A stretch of DNA of 64,000 bases, from the NCBI GenBank assembly GCA_028023455.1, contig JAQFVV010000050.1, positions 1,880,411 to 1,944,410 on the forward strand, read 5' to 3'. Below, one piece after another: positions 47,301 to 58,400 of the stretch. How positions within the stretch are numbered: position 1 is the first letter of the stretch; every line of letters begins with the position of its first letter. The stretch comes from Epiperipatus broadwayi (Eukaryota > Onychophora > Udeonychophora > Euonychophora > Peripatidae). A model generated the notes under the pieces. That model saw only the letters and a program-made list of their open reading frames with translations, ran no database searches and was not told the origin of the DNA. Position numbers and translations under genes: made by a program.

Positions 47301-47691
47301 TTCACATAAATTTCTATATTATTAATTATTACATATATTGTAATGGGCATACATGCCATTACATTATTATTATTATTATTTTAAAAAGTTAAAAAATAAA
47401 TGTTCACAAATAAAAGTTATTAAATAAAAGTTAGAATTAAAAATTGAAAACTAAAAGCTTGCAAAAACATATATCTATAAATCACACAGATGGAAAATTA
47501 TTAAAAGAAAACTTTATTTAAAAAAAAAAGTATTTTAAAACTCAATTTTAATGCAAAAACTTAAAGATTTAAAGATAAAGAAAGTACAATAATTAAATTA
47601 CTGTCTATTGTGTTAAAACTCGAGATGGAAATGATTGTTGGTTTTAATTAATCTAAAGTGAACGAGCCCTTGGGGCAAATTTATAATTAAA
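47301..47691. other. Anonymous AT-rich sequence
   Basis: (ATT)n near 47364-47382; nothing else. Confidence 0.5.
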
Positions 47692-48227
47692 GGTCAGATA
47701 AGAGATTTTAAAAAAAAAATTTTAAAAGATTGTGTTACCACTTGTGAAAGGGCAACTAACACTCTGACCCTAATGAAAACCACCAGAACAGGAAAACATG
47801 GTCAGTGAATCCGCAGGATTAGTATAAAAAGAAAAATATTTAAATTAAGAACAGTTCCAGCTTGATTTTTGAGGAGGAGGGGGAAAAGACACACTTTTCA
47901 CCCTCTTGCTATTTTCAAATGAAGAGACTGTTGAAAGATGAATGGGACTATTGCAGACCCTGAATCATATGGGTACTGCAATAAAATAGTTCCAGGATCA
48001 AACCAGCTAAGGATGCCTCCGGATTGATAACTACAGCATGAACAGAAAGTATGAATAATAGAAGATTTCATGGGAATTGGCATAAGGAACTGGGAACTCC
48101 TCTAATGTAACATATAAATTATAAATCATGAACTCTAATTAGTATAAACTTTCACTAAATAAATTTTGAATCATTTCTTAAATAATTAAGGCTTAATCAA
48201 GTTTAAATAATGAACTCTTATCTGACC
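47692..48227. mobile_element. Possible short TIR element
   Basis: GGTCAGATAAGAG at 47692-47704 is matched by its exact inverse CTCTTATCTGACC at 48215-48227, and the enclosed 0.5 kb is less AT-rich than its surroundings. No transposase frame and no clear target duplication beyond AA on each side. Could be a non-autonomous DNA transposon or a chance inverted repeat. Confidence 0.35.
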
Positions 48228-48315
48228 AACATGGAAGGTTAAATTAATTATTAATATTTAAAATGTAATCATAAAACAGTCATTTCTATTAATTTATTTC
48301 TTATAATTAATAAGT

Positions 48316-48941
48316 GTAATTATTAGTTAAATTAAATGATGTTATGTATTATGTGTATATGTATGCATGCACCTCCACACTTGGCGTCTATCGGTAAATA
48401 TGATGCCTTATGGTGAGTGTCTTCATGTATTTCCCTAAGCCACCCCTAAAGTTCATTATTTATGAATGTGACACCTCATGATGAGTGTCTTAAGGAACTC
48501 AAGAAGAGTATAACCTTTTTTATGCATTCCAATTAATAATAATTGAACTAGAATAATTTATGGTGGACGGTTGTGCTGCATATATGCATACATGTACATG
48601 CTCATTTAGTTTTTAAAATATTAAAGTTATAATTGTTAGTTAAATTAAATGATGTTATGTATTATGTATATGTGTATGTGTGTACCTCCACACTCGGTGT
48701 CTATCGGTAAATATGACTCCTTATGTTGAGTGTCTTGATGTATTTGCCTAAGCCTCCCCTATAAGTTCATTATTTGTGAATGTGACACCTCATGATGAGT
48801 GTCTTAAGGAACTCAAGAAGAGTATAATCTTTTTTATACATTCCAATTAATAATAATTGAACTAGAATAATTTGTGATGGATGGTTGTGCTGCATATATG
48901 TATACATGTGCATGCTCATTTGGTTTTTAAAATATTAAAGC
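48316..48941 (+). repeat. Two-unit tandem duplication, 313-bp period
   Basis: TAAATTAAATGATGTTATGT begins at 48328 and again at 48641, and the two units stay closely alike up to TTTTTAAAATATTAAAG. Each unit contains two related sub-blocks (TTATGGTGAGTGTCTTCATG-like and CTCATGATGAGTGTCTTAAG), hinting at an older internal duplication. No ORF. Confidence 0.9.
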
Positions 48942-50059
48942 TTAAATTTAAAACTGGACGCAAATGGCTGCATTGATTCGCAGGTTTTATGTGCACAATC
49001 TATGTAGCTTATTTACGTCTATTAAAAGATAAAAATGTATAAATAAGGATCTCCATCTGTGTGAACTAAAATTTAAATATAATAACTGTAAACATTAAAT
49101 TAAACTAATAATGCTTATTCCTCCAGTTCGACTTTATATATGTATGACAATAAATGTTTTTTGCATAATATTACTGGCAGTAGTTTATTTTTTTATTTTT
49201 TATCTTTCCATTCTTAAATATATACATTAAGAATTTAGATTATAAGTCTTAGCTACTCCTAGAGCTAGTGACATGGGCTAATGGTCTATTAAAAAATAAA
49301 ATTCGATCTTAACAGTAAGTATCTGCCTACTATATAAATTTTCCAGATTCGAATGGCCTGGTGGCGCCCTTATATGGCAGATACTGTAAGACTCTAATAC
49401 ACCTAAACAGGTAAGACTCTAATATGTTCTAATATATATATATATATATATATTGTGAATCACAATTTAAACATTATTATTTTATTTATCGCTCTGTTTT
49501 CTACCTGTTGAAATAATCATTATCTATGTGATATTTGTAATTAAGTTGCTAAAATCAGGTATAGTAATATATTGTTTTATTGAAGAGAATTTGTGTTAAA
49601 ACTTCCATTATTTTTTTAATTTTTATTATAATTTAATAAACTTATTACTATTTTTAAATTACTATCATGGATTTACTTAAATACTAGATTAGATATTTAA
49701 AATTTACTGATATATATTAAATACAGTAATATTCATATAATTCAATTTATTCTGACATAAGTATTTTCAACTATATTTCCTTTTTGTCTTTGTCAATTGT
49801 ATAACGATATAACGTTGAATAATAAAAAGGAGATATTATTTTATAACTCCCATAATTCTATTCAGTTCTCCCACAGTCCTGTTATTTTAATGTTTGATGA
49901 TTGACAATTCATTAATACCTGACAATTTCTAGAAATTAATATAGATTCTTTTACTTTTTGTTTAATGTTATAGTCGAAACTACTTCTATCAGAATAAATT
50001 GAATTATATGAATATTACAATATTTAATATATATCAAATTAAATTTTACAAAAAATAAA
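48942..50059. other. Anonymous AT-rich sequence
   Basis: (AT)n at about 49433-49453. No gene supported. Confidence 0.5.
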
Positions 50060-50655
50060 ATAAAATAGAAAAATAGACATATGTCACATGACTCTACTAA
50101 TTTTTTAAGCTTGTAAAAAATAAACAAAGAGCTTTACTAATTTCTCAACAAGCTTTGAGTTAAATGCTTAGCAAGAGAAAGCATTTAAAATATCTCTATC
50201 TGAAAATCACCCCCCCCCCATTCCTGACCAATGGTTTCATGTTTTTGGCACTCCTCAGAGAGGTTCTAGGATAGCTTCAGACACTAGATCTAAAAACACC
50301 AACCCAAATCCAGCATTTATCTAAGAGTTGACTATTGAGTAGAAAATCTGAAGTTTTCAGACACCTAAATGTCATCAACCCAGCTATCCAACTCAAATAG
50401 CTATATGGGGCCCCGAGAGATCTCCATCCAAACCTTATATTAGAACTCTTAGCAATATAACATCACTTAAGACTAAAAGAAGAGACTATAAATAGTCAAT
50501 AAAAAATAAAAAATAGTCATATATCACATGACTCCACTTCTTTTTTAAGCTTGTAGGTAATAAACAAAGAACTTTGCTAATTGCTCAACAAGCTTTGAGA
50601 TAAATGCTTAGCAAGAGAAAGCATTTAAAATATCTGTATCTGAAAACCACCCCAT
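50060..50655 (-). repeat. Family E repeat with duplicated end block
   Basis: The block CACATGACTCTACTAATTTT..GCAAGAGAAAGCATTTAAAA occurs at 50086-50200 and again at 50521-50640 in direct orientation, flanking a unique middle. The middle matches 23280-23690 on the other strand. A ten-C run lies at about 50209-50218. A hammerhead-like motif is at 50222-50265. Direct terminal repeats around a ribozyme-containing middle would suit a Penelope-like or retrozyme-like unit, but this is inference. Confidence 0.65.
50222..50265 (-). ncRNA. Hammerhead ribozyme-like motif (family E)
   Basis: Minus strand: CCTCT, CTGAGGA (50258-50252), GTG/CAT as a 3-bp stem II with one G-T, GAAAC (50238-50234), CATTGGTC forming a 3-bp stem III (ACC with GGT, loop ATT) and cleavage site GTC at 50226, then AGGAA. 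Stem I pairs only three bases. All core motifs are present, but the weak stems I and II limit confidence. Confidence 0.4.
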
Positions 50656-50924
50656 CCCCTGTTGTATACATATTAGTAATCTTTTTGCATGCCAGTAAAT
50701 AATGGAGTTGGATGGGTGTGGAATCTATAAAATTCTCTTTAGAATTGTATGAATGACATTATGGAGATGAAGAGTCACCTTTGAAGCCCATACCTTTTAT
50801 TAATATAGCCATATAACTATTTTATTTAAAGCAATATTCTCATAATGCAAATGATCCTGAGCTAAAATGTTCGTAATTGTAATCTTAATATATTTATATA
50901 GCATAATAAATACTCATTCCACTA
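50656..50924. other. Anonymous AT-rich sequence
   Basis: Nothing recognised. Confidence 0.5.
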
Positions 50925-50957
50925 ATTACACACACACACACACATATATATATATAT
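50925..50957. repeat. (CA)n(TA)n microsatellite at an LTR edge
   Basis: ACACAC then ATATAT runs end exactly where the decayed LTR begins (TGAAACGG at 50958). Confidence 0.85.
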
Positions 50958-51270
50958 TGAAACGGTCAAGTTTTGTACATTTACATAACAGAATCTAGAA
51001 TTCAGACAAAGAGACCAAAGCTGAACAGATCAGGATTGTAACGTCCCGAATCAGACCACACTTCATCTCGTTTGCCAGTACTCCAAGACTCAAGACCCTA
51101 CAACTGACCGCACTTGAAGTCACATAGTACATCCATCTTCAGCGTCCAGCTTAGGGCAGGGAGATCATGAGTCTCAGGACTTACAAATTATATTAACTAA
51201 TTTACTTGCTACCAGCATGAAATCAAAGATAACATTTATAAATGTAATTAATGCATAAATAGTTCTGTCA
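50958..51270 (-). mobile_element. Decayed LTR end, same superfamily as the downstream element
   Basis: Begins TGAAACGGTCAAG, aligns with TGTAACGGTCAGG of the intact LTR, and continues in register for at least 200 bp (GTACATTT, ACAGA, GAGACCAAAGCTGA, GATCAGGAT, CACTTCATCTCG, CTCCAAG). Then it fades. It is much more diverged than the two LTRs of the intact element are from each other, so it is an older insertion of a related element, of which only one end remains here. Confidence 0.7.
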
Positions 51271-51291
51271 TATATATATATATATATATAT
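51271..51291. repeat. (TA)n microsatellite at the LTR edge
   Basis: About 20 bp of TATA directly abuts the outer end of the 3' LTR. Confidence 0.9.
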
Positions 51292-51654
51292 TATAACGGT
51301 CAGGTTTGTACATTTGCTCAACAGACTGAGAGTCCAAGCCAGAGAACCAAAAGCTGACCAAGTCGGGATAGTAATACCCTACGTCTGATCATACCTTAAC
51401 TCTCTCACTCGTGCTTCCAAGTCAACCCATCGCGAATGACATGCCTGAGGTTACACTCGATATCTCTTTGATCACGTTCCAGCAATAGCAAAGCAGTAAA
51501 ACATGAGACATTCCCCCCTTATTACATATCCTATTATATACCTTAACTAGTGATTCATAAGATAATGAGCAAGTAATGAGACTGAGACAAATTTATATTT
51601 CATAAATTTAATATAACAATAAATACCCAAGCATAGTAGGTTGTGTACAGCTAG

Positions 51655-51880
51655 CTCACACGCAGGTGAGTGGATTCTCAGGGTTATAAATAATAATACA
51701 AAGCAATGAATGCATGCAGAGTTATAAAACAATATTATTACAAAGCATTCAGTGTGTTCTCAGGGTATAAAATAATAGTATAAAGCATTGAGTGGATGCT
51801 CAAAGTTATAAAATAATATTACAAAGCATTGAGTATGTTTTCTCAGGGTATAAAATGATATTACAAAGTAATAGACTCTT
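51655..51880. repeat. Minisatellite inside the 3' LTR
   Basis: About five degenerate units of 40-50 bp with the pattern TTATAAAATAATATTACAAA, GCATTGAGT and CTCAGGG. The right LTR has the same array at about 61493-61715. Confidence 0.8.
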
Positions 51881-52404
51881 AGTAAGCTTATGTCACCTTT
51901 CATGTTGTAATTCATGCCATGTTTTATATGTTTGAAATCGGTTATAGTTAGCTAGAGTAATCGAGTTGATGGATAAATGCTAGATATTACTAATACGTTG
52001 AAGATTATATCATTGTTGCCAAGTTTAAAATATTATAATGACTAAGTTTAAGATTATATTATAAATATATTCAAAATCATATTATAGAGATTTGCGTGAT
52101 ATAATATTGTTATACAGCTAAACGCATTAAATCAGACTCTAGTTCGGATCAAAGCCGAAGTTACTTTCTAGGGAAGTTGAACTGAGACGTGATGGCAGTG
52201 GAACGTTAGATTCTAGTGCGTTAGAAACTAGAGTATCAGATAAGTGCGACTCGAATGCATTCTTAATGGGGTTTATTACCTAGTAAACGGTTCCCTAACC
52301 GATCTGCTTGCTACAATGGAAGAGGCCTTTTTATTAAGAACAGAAGATTGGCTTATGAGCCCTTTGGAAACACTTTGGTTTCGTTATACAAGAATAAATG
52401 TCAC

Positions 52405-52490
52405 ATTTGCCTAAACTTTCGAGGCGTGACTTGACGAAATACGAAGATCTGTCGCAGGAGCCTAAACTTTCGAGGCGTGCCTGGACGTGG
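52405..52490. repeat. Direct repeat CCTAAACTTTCGAGGCGTG in the LTR
   Basis: Two exact copies about 60 bp apart (52410 and 52462), also doubled in the right LTR (about 62248 and 62300). GC-richer than the surrounding LTR; possibly regulatory, unproven. Confidence 0.75.
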
Positions 52491-52779
52491 AACAATCTTG
52501 AGATGGGCCATTATAGACATAGCAAGTAGATATGCATTTTTATGCAAATTAGCAATACATTCGCAACGCTAAATTAATATTTAATAAATTTAATTACGCC
52601 AAAATCTTAGCTTCTTCAGTGCTACTACCACCGGTCAGTTCATAAATGAGATTATTAAATGATAAAATGAAGGCGATAATGAGAATCTGATTTAAGGGTT
52701 TTCTGTATAGCTACTTATAGAACTGGGGACATTAGTTATATAGTATAACTAGACCTAATATCAAACGGATTGTTAAATA

Positions 52780-53235
52780 ATAAAATGTGAGTTATAAAAT
52801 AGCTCACGCAAATTTTGATGTTTAAATAAATTACACATCTTAAATAATTCGTAAAAATAGACCTTACTAATAATGGAAAATGGGTTTTAACTAACGAATG
52901 CAAATCTATATTTTAAATAGCTTGCGTGAAATATATTTTTTTAGATAACTGGCAAAATACATATTTTAAATCATTTACGCAAATATAATTCTTAAATAAC
53001 TTGGGCAAAATCTGCGTTTTAAATAGCATACGCAATATATACGTTTTAACTAACTTTAGTAAACATTTTCATTTTATATAACTTTAGAAAAGATGCGTTT
53101 TAAATAATAGACGCTAAATATACCTTTTAAATAACTTTAGCAAAACATTTTCATTTTCAATTAACTTGAGAAAAAGATGCGTTTTAAATAATATACGCAA
53201 ATATACATTTTAAAATAAGTTTATCAAAAGATTTT
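52780..53235. repeat. Degenerate minisatellite inside the 3' LTR
   Basis: Roughly ten units of about 40-45 bp alternating CGTTTTAAATAA-like, TACGCAAATATA-like and AACTTTAGCAAAA-like words. The array is present at matching position in the right LTR (about 62620-63070), where it holds a large share of the differences between the LTRs. Confidence 0.75.
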
Positions 53236-54974
53236 AAATAACTGGTTCGATTCACTCTAGCACAAATATAATTCAGAAAAGAGTCTTAGCTATATTCTTT
53301 ATATCGCAATATTGATATAATAAAGGTAATTGCTCACTCCCCTCCCCCCAATAATTTATTAACACACCAGACTCCGTTCTGATAAAAACACAGCATAAAT
53401 CAATAAACATGAACTTAAAATATAAGAATTGCATAAAATGATCGATAAGATAATAATTTAGACATAAAAATTTATAATATGGTTTTATAGAAACTAGATG
53501 TGTGTGATTATTTAAATTATTAATGATCAACGCCTACTTAAAGTTATTAATGATCAAGCAAGAATTGAGTGTGTTCTAAGATTTAAACCATTTTACGATA
53601 AACATTTTAGTAGAACATTTAGAAATATTATAAATTATGTGATTTATTTAGCTAGCTTTCATTTAGTATACGTTTTAGTTAGGAAATGTAATATTTTGTA
53701 GAAAGGATTTACCGGAAAGTCTTTAAGGCCTTGTTCATTGCGCTTCTCTTTATATTCAGTCAGGCTGGGCTTCTCTTAGGTTTTAGTCTGGATGTAACTT
53801 CGTGAATTTATCTCTGTGGCAGCTTTCTCCATTTCTCTGATCAGGAACTATCTGGTCTCTCAGGTACAGGTTCTTTCTTACAGTGATGGGCATGGTGGAG
53901 GTCTTCTTTCATCGGTAGCCGCTCGTGGAAGAGCAAACGGCTGTCTCCTCGTCTCTAGCCAACGGTCATCTTGGTAGCAGCTTGGATGGTAGTTTTTAGA
54001 TTTAGATTTCTTAACGGCAGGAACAGTCTTATTTAACTTCAGCTCTGGTCACAGCAACAGCAAAAATCAACACGGATTATGATAGATGGATGGAAGAGGC
54101 TAGGTTAGAGAGTTGGTGGCTATTTTGGGCCCCTTTTTATGCTGTATTTTTGACAGAAGTAACCTCCTACTTCTGAGTCTGCCACATCACGAGATGACTA
54201 GTTCGAATTAGCCCTTAACCAAATATCCAGTTTAGTAAAATATTAAATATAGCTAAATCTGGACTTGGAAAGACTCTATTGTTTTAATTGACTTCGGTTT
54301 TAAAAGATATATTTCCAAGATAAATGGTCACAAGCAATTTGTATAGATTTATGCCTGACTGAATATTATAATTGGTTATACTTTTTAAATAGGTCAAATT
54401 TTGGCCAGAAAGGTTTATTTTTGGAACGAAATTTTAAAACTGATAAAACTTTCTGCTTGTAATTTTAAGCAAACAAAAGAATTGAAAATTATCTAACTTG
54501 GAAAATATTCAAAATGAATACTGACTTAAATAATTATTTAGAAAGAAATATTGAAAACTAAGTAATATTATAAATTTAAACTTATTATGCTATGATATAG
54601 ATAAATTTTAATTATAGTTATGTTTATTCAGTTTTAACAAATCGAACAGACTATGCTCGTATATAAATATTTGAGATTGTAATTTTATATTAATGGGACG
54701 ATTATATACGCACATACTCGCAATATTATAAGCAAAGTTTTTAAAATTTAAGAAATACACGCCATCTGAGTACAACAAATATATACTATTATCTTTGATA
54801 ATAGGTGAAACAGGTGTAACCGTTTCATAGCAATCCATTCCCGGACAAAAAAAAGTAAAAAAAAAAGACCTTTCTTCCCCCCTCTATTCTCTTTTTTTTT
54901 TTTTAGCTCCTGCTTTTTCTCTAGTAATTCCACACAACTTTTATATATATATTTACTAATCTGGTCTTTCTTCA

Positions 54975-54994
54975 ATCTCCCCTTTCCCTTTCTG
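54975..54994 (-). promoter_or_regulatory. Polypurine tract candidate
   Basis: Minus-strand AGAAAGGGAAAGGGGAGA (54993-54976), followed by TTGAAG, has the form of the plus-strand primer just 5' of a 3' LTR. A second purine stretch at about 54890-54867 is an alternative, but no TG follows it directly. Confidence 0.45.
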
Positions 54995-55418
54995 GTCATG
55001 CAAGCAGCTAATACGCCAACCCCCCTGCTCTAGCATAGTTGAATATAATTAAGTAACAAATATAATTATTAAATATATAAATATGATTAGTTAAGATAAT
55101 AAAATTGGATTATTTTCACGCTATATAATTTTTATTTTTAGTAATAAGATTAAATATGATTATAAATGGAATAAGGTAACCCAATTCCAATGCTTAACTT
55201 TGTATTACTATATATTACAAATATTACTAAATGATTAATAATAAGATAAATTCTAATTAAAATAAATAAATTAAATATGAATGAATAAACGCCTAAATAA
55301 GCTAATATTATTATAGGTTATAAATATGAGTTACAAATAAATAAATAAGGTTAAATAGGTAAACTAAGGCTACATTTTGATACCAAAAACTGAAAATATA
55401 ATTCCCTACAGAGAACTT
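54995..55418. other. Element 3' untranslated region
   Basis: Between the pol stop and the polypurine tract. AT-rich, with no envelope-like ORF on the minus strand. Confidence 0.6.
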
Positions 55419-58400
55419 CTAATTTGGGACCTTTAATAAGCATGGTTTCAAACTCCTTGCATTATATGTACCAAGGGTGTGTTGATTTTTCTGCAACACG
55501 AAAGCGTTGTTTCCCCAACTCTCCTTGATCTGGTAGGGCCCTTTGTAGAGAGGATAAAACTTTTTGTATTTGGATAGAAGGCGGCTGCTGGGAGGTATAT
55601 CTCTCACCCAAACCCAGTCTCCTGTATTGAATTTATACGTTGGTTTTTGTTTTCTTCCCCTATAGTCTGCTGCCCTTTTTAGGCGTATTCGAGCCTGCTC
55701 TTTATCCTGTTGGTGGTCCACTGCTTCATTCTCTATTCTTAATGGTACAGGGATTACTGGTGGGCACGTCTTACCAAAATGAAGTCTGTGAGGTGGGAAC
55801 CCTGTGGACTCATTCTTGGTTTGGTTTATACTCTGCAATACGAGGTCCGTGTTCTTCACCCAATTCTTGTGGTTATTTCCTACAGTGGCCCGGTATAATC
55901 TTCCTAGTTCTCTCATGATCCTCTCACAAGGGTTTGACTGAGGATTTCGTATGGAGGTTAGCACATGTTTAATGTTTTGTCTAGCCACCCAACTTTTCCA
56001 TGCCCCTGACGTAAAGGCCGCACCTCTGTCTGACAATATCGTCATAGGCTTCCCTATCTTTGGAAATTGTCTCCCTTGAAGTACCCTAACTGTATCTTGG
56101 GTGTTCACAGATCTTACTGGATAAGCCTGTACATACTTAGAGAAGACATCGTAGGTAACCAACAAGTATCTATACCTATTGAATGGTGGTAAAGGGCCGT
56201 AATGGTCTATGGCTAGAAGTTGGTTGGGTTCTGTGGGGAGAATGTTGTTCAGAGGACCCTTGTAAGATTTATTTGGAGGTTTATTTATAGCACAGGAACC
56301 ACATTGTCTTAGGCCTATTAATATGCTCTCATATAAAGCTGGCCAGTAAAATTGGCGACGCACTGCCTCCTCGGTTTTTCTGGGACCATAGTGTCCAATA
56401 GCCTTGTGTATCTTTGCTATTATTTCGTCTCTTAATTCCGGTGGGACTAAAGTTCTCCATTCCTCTTTATCCGGGTGTATTCTTTGTTGTAATACACCAT
56501 CTCTGAGTCGGAATTTCTTTGGGCCTTGATCTATAGAGTTTCCTTGCGCAATTTCCTTCTGGGCTTCCTGCATTAGTTTGTCATATGGAGGATACTGCTG
56601 CTGCCACTGGGCTATGTTTATCAGCTTAGTTTCAATGGACGAACTTTGTATCTGCATAATGTTACCAGCTGATTCATCAGATAAGCAGGGATTCTCTACC
56701 TCTATCTTAACAGGGTTCCTACTCAGGATGTCCGCAACTATATTTTCACGGCCCGGGCAATATCTGACACAGTAATTAAATCTCTGAAGGGATAAACTCC
56801 ATCTTACCAACCTATCACTGGTCAAGTAACTCCGGTTTAGAAATTCGAGGCACCTATGGTCGGTGATGATGATAACCTGTGACCCCAACAGAAATTGTTT
56901 AAATTTCTCGCAGGCCCATACAATGGCCAGGGTCTCCTGTTCCGTGACTGTGTAGTTTTTTTCTGGTCCCTTCAAAGTGCGGCTGATGAAGTATAGTACC
57001 TTTTGTTGTTGTGCTTCACTAACTTGGAACAAAATAGCACCCATACCCACACGGCTGCAGTCTGTCTGCAAGTAAAAGGGTTGGCCGAAATCTGGGTGGT
57101 TGAGCATCACAGTTTGTAGGAACTTTGCCTTTATGTTCTGGAACTCGGCGCGACTCCTGTCATCCCAAACCCAATTGCTACCCTTTTTTGTCAAATCTAT
57201 TAGGCTAATCGTGTCCAAGGCAAACCCGGGGTAGAACTTGTGGTAGTAGTTACAGAGACCTAGGAATGAGCGTACACCTTTTTTAGTGTTGGGTTCTGGA
57301 AACTCCTGGATGGCCTTAATTTTTTCGGGGTGGGTCCTTACACCTTTTCCACTGACAATATGGCCCAAAAACGAAATCTCGCTCTGTATAAATCGGCTCT
57401 TGGATAGGTTGATGGTGATGTTTTTTCTGATGCACTCTTGGAATAGTCTCTCTAGGCTCTGTATATGCTCGGCATAAGATTTGGATGCCACTACCACATC
57501 ATCCATATAACTAATAATACCTTTTTTTACTTCCTCTGAGAGGACCTGATCTAAACATCTCATTAAACCAGCTGCACTATTTATAAGTCCAAAGGGAACA
57601 CGCTGGAATACATGAGAATGACCCTTGTACCGAAAAGCGGTATATTGGCGGTCACGAGGATCCAGCGACATCTGCCAGTAGCTAGACGTTAGATCTAGAG
57701 TTGAGAAGATGTTCATGCCCTTCAAATTTAAAAAGATTTCCTTTATATTAGGTGGGGTATCTCTTTCCGGAACCGTGACATTATTTAAAGTTCGTGCATC
57801 TAAACAGATCCGTACTGAACCATCCTTCTTTTTTACCACCACCAAAGGGTTGTTGTAAGGAGAGGGTGCCTTTTTAATGATTCCCCATTCTACCATTTTC
57901 TGTATCTGCTGTTCTACTGCTTCTTGATACTGGAACGGGATGGGGTATGTTTTGGCCTGGAAAAATCCTTCCTCTTTTAACCTGATACGGTGTTGGTACC
58001 CTTTTATCATACCCGGTGTATTTGAGAAGGCATACTTGTATTCTTCTAAGAGCCCTTGTAAAGCTTGTCTCTCTTCTAACCCTGTACATTCGGCCTGCTG
58101 AATTTTTGCTTTCACTTCTTCCTCTTCTACATCTCCCTTCATAAACATAGACTGATTATTAGTGAGGGCCTGTTCCTTTTGCATTTTAAGGATTTCTTTG
58201 TATACTGCAACCTCCCTGGTCTCGAAACTGATACTGCCCTGATGCTTGCCCAAGAAATCCGCTCCTAACACCACTTCCTGTAGTAATCCCCGCATAATCA
58301 AGAAAACATGCCCTATTTTAAGGGGACCCCAAGCTATTTCAACCCATATTTGGTAGCTTTCAGTCTTTGTTTGCTTTCCATTTGCCATGAACATTTTCAA

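Larger units (their letters stand above)
51292..54974 (-). mobile_element. 3' LTR of Ty3/Gypsy-type element
   Basis: The outer end is TATAACGG (TGTAACGG in the other LTR). From 51292 to at least 54164 it matches 61119-64000 nearly throughout; by eye I count a few dozen substitutions and several small indels, including GATAACTCA missing here near 51545. The inner end is inferred: a polypurine tract lies on the minus strand at 54993-54976, and TG follows it at 54974, giving an LTR of about 3.7 kb. Only the first 2.87 kb can be checked, because the other LTR leaves the window. It contains two minisatellite-like regions and the doubled CCTAAACTTTCGAGGCGTG. The open frame at 53273-53530 occurs in both LTRs but has no recognisable domain. 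Confidence 0.85.

Noticed and set aside
53273-53530. An 85-residue ORF conserved in both LTRs (also 63110-63367)
   Set aside because: The conservation simply follows from LTR identity. The product has no recognisable domain, and the frame overlaps no initiation context I can support.
54748-54999. Small ORF downstream of pol, considered as an accessory or envelope gene
   Set aside because: It is Lys-rich, overlaps the polypurine tract and the inferred LTR edge, and shows no signal peptide plus transmembrane plus fusion layout.
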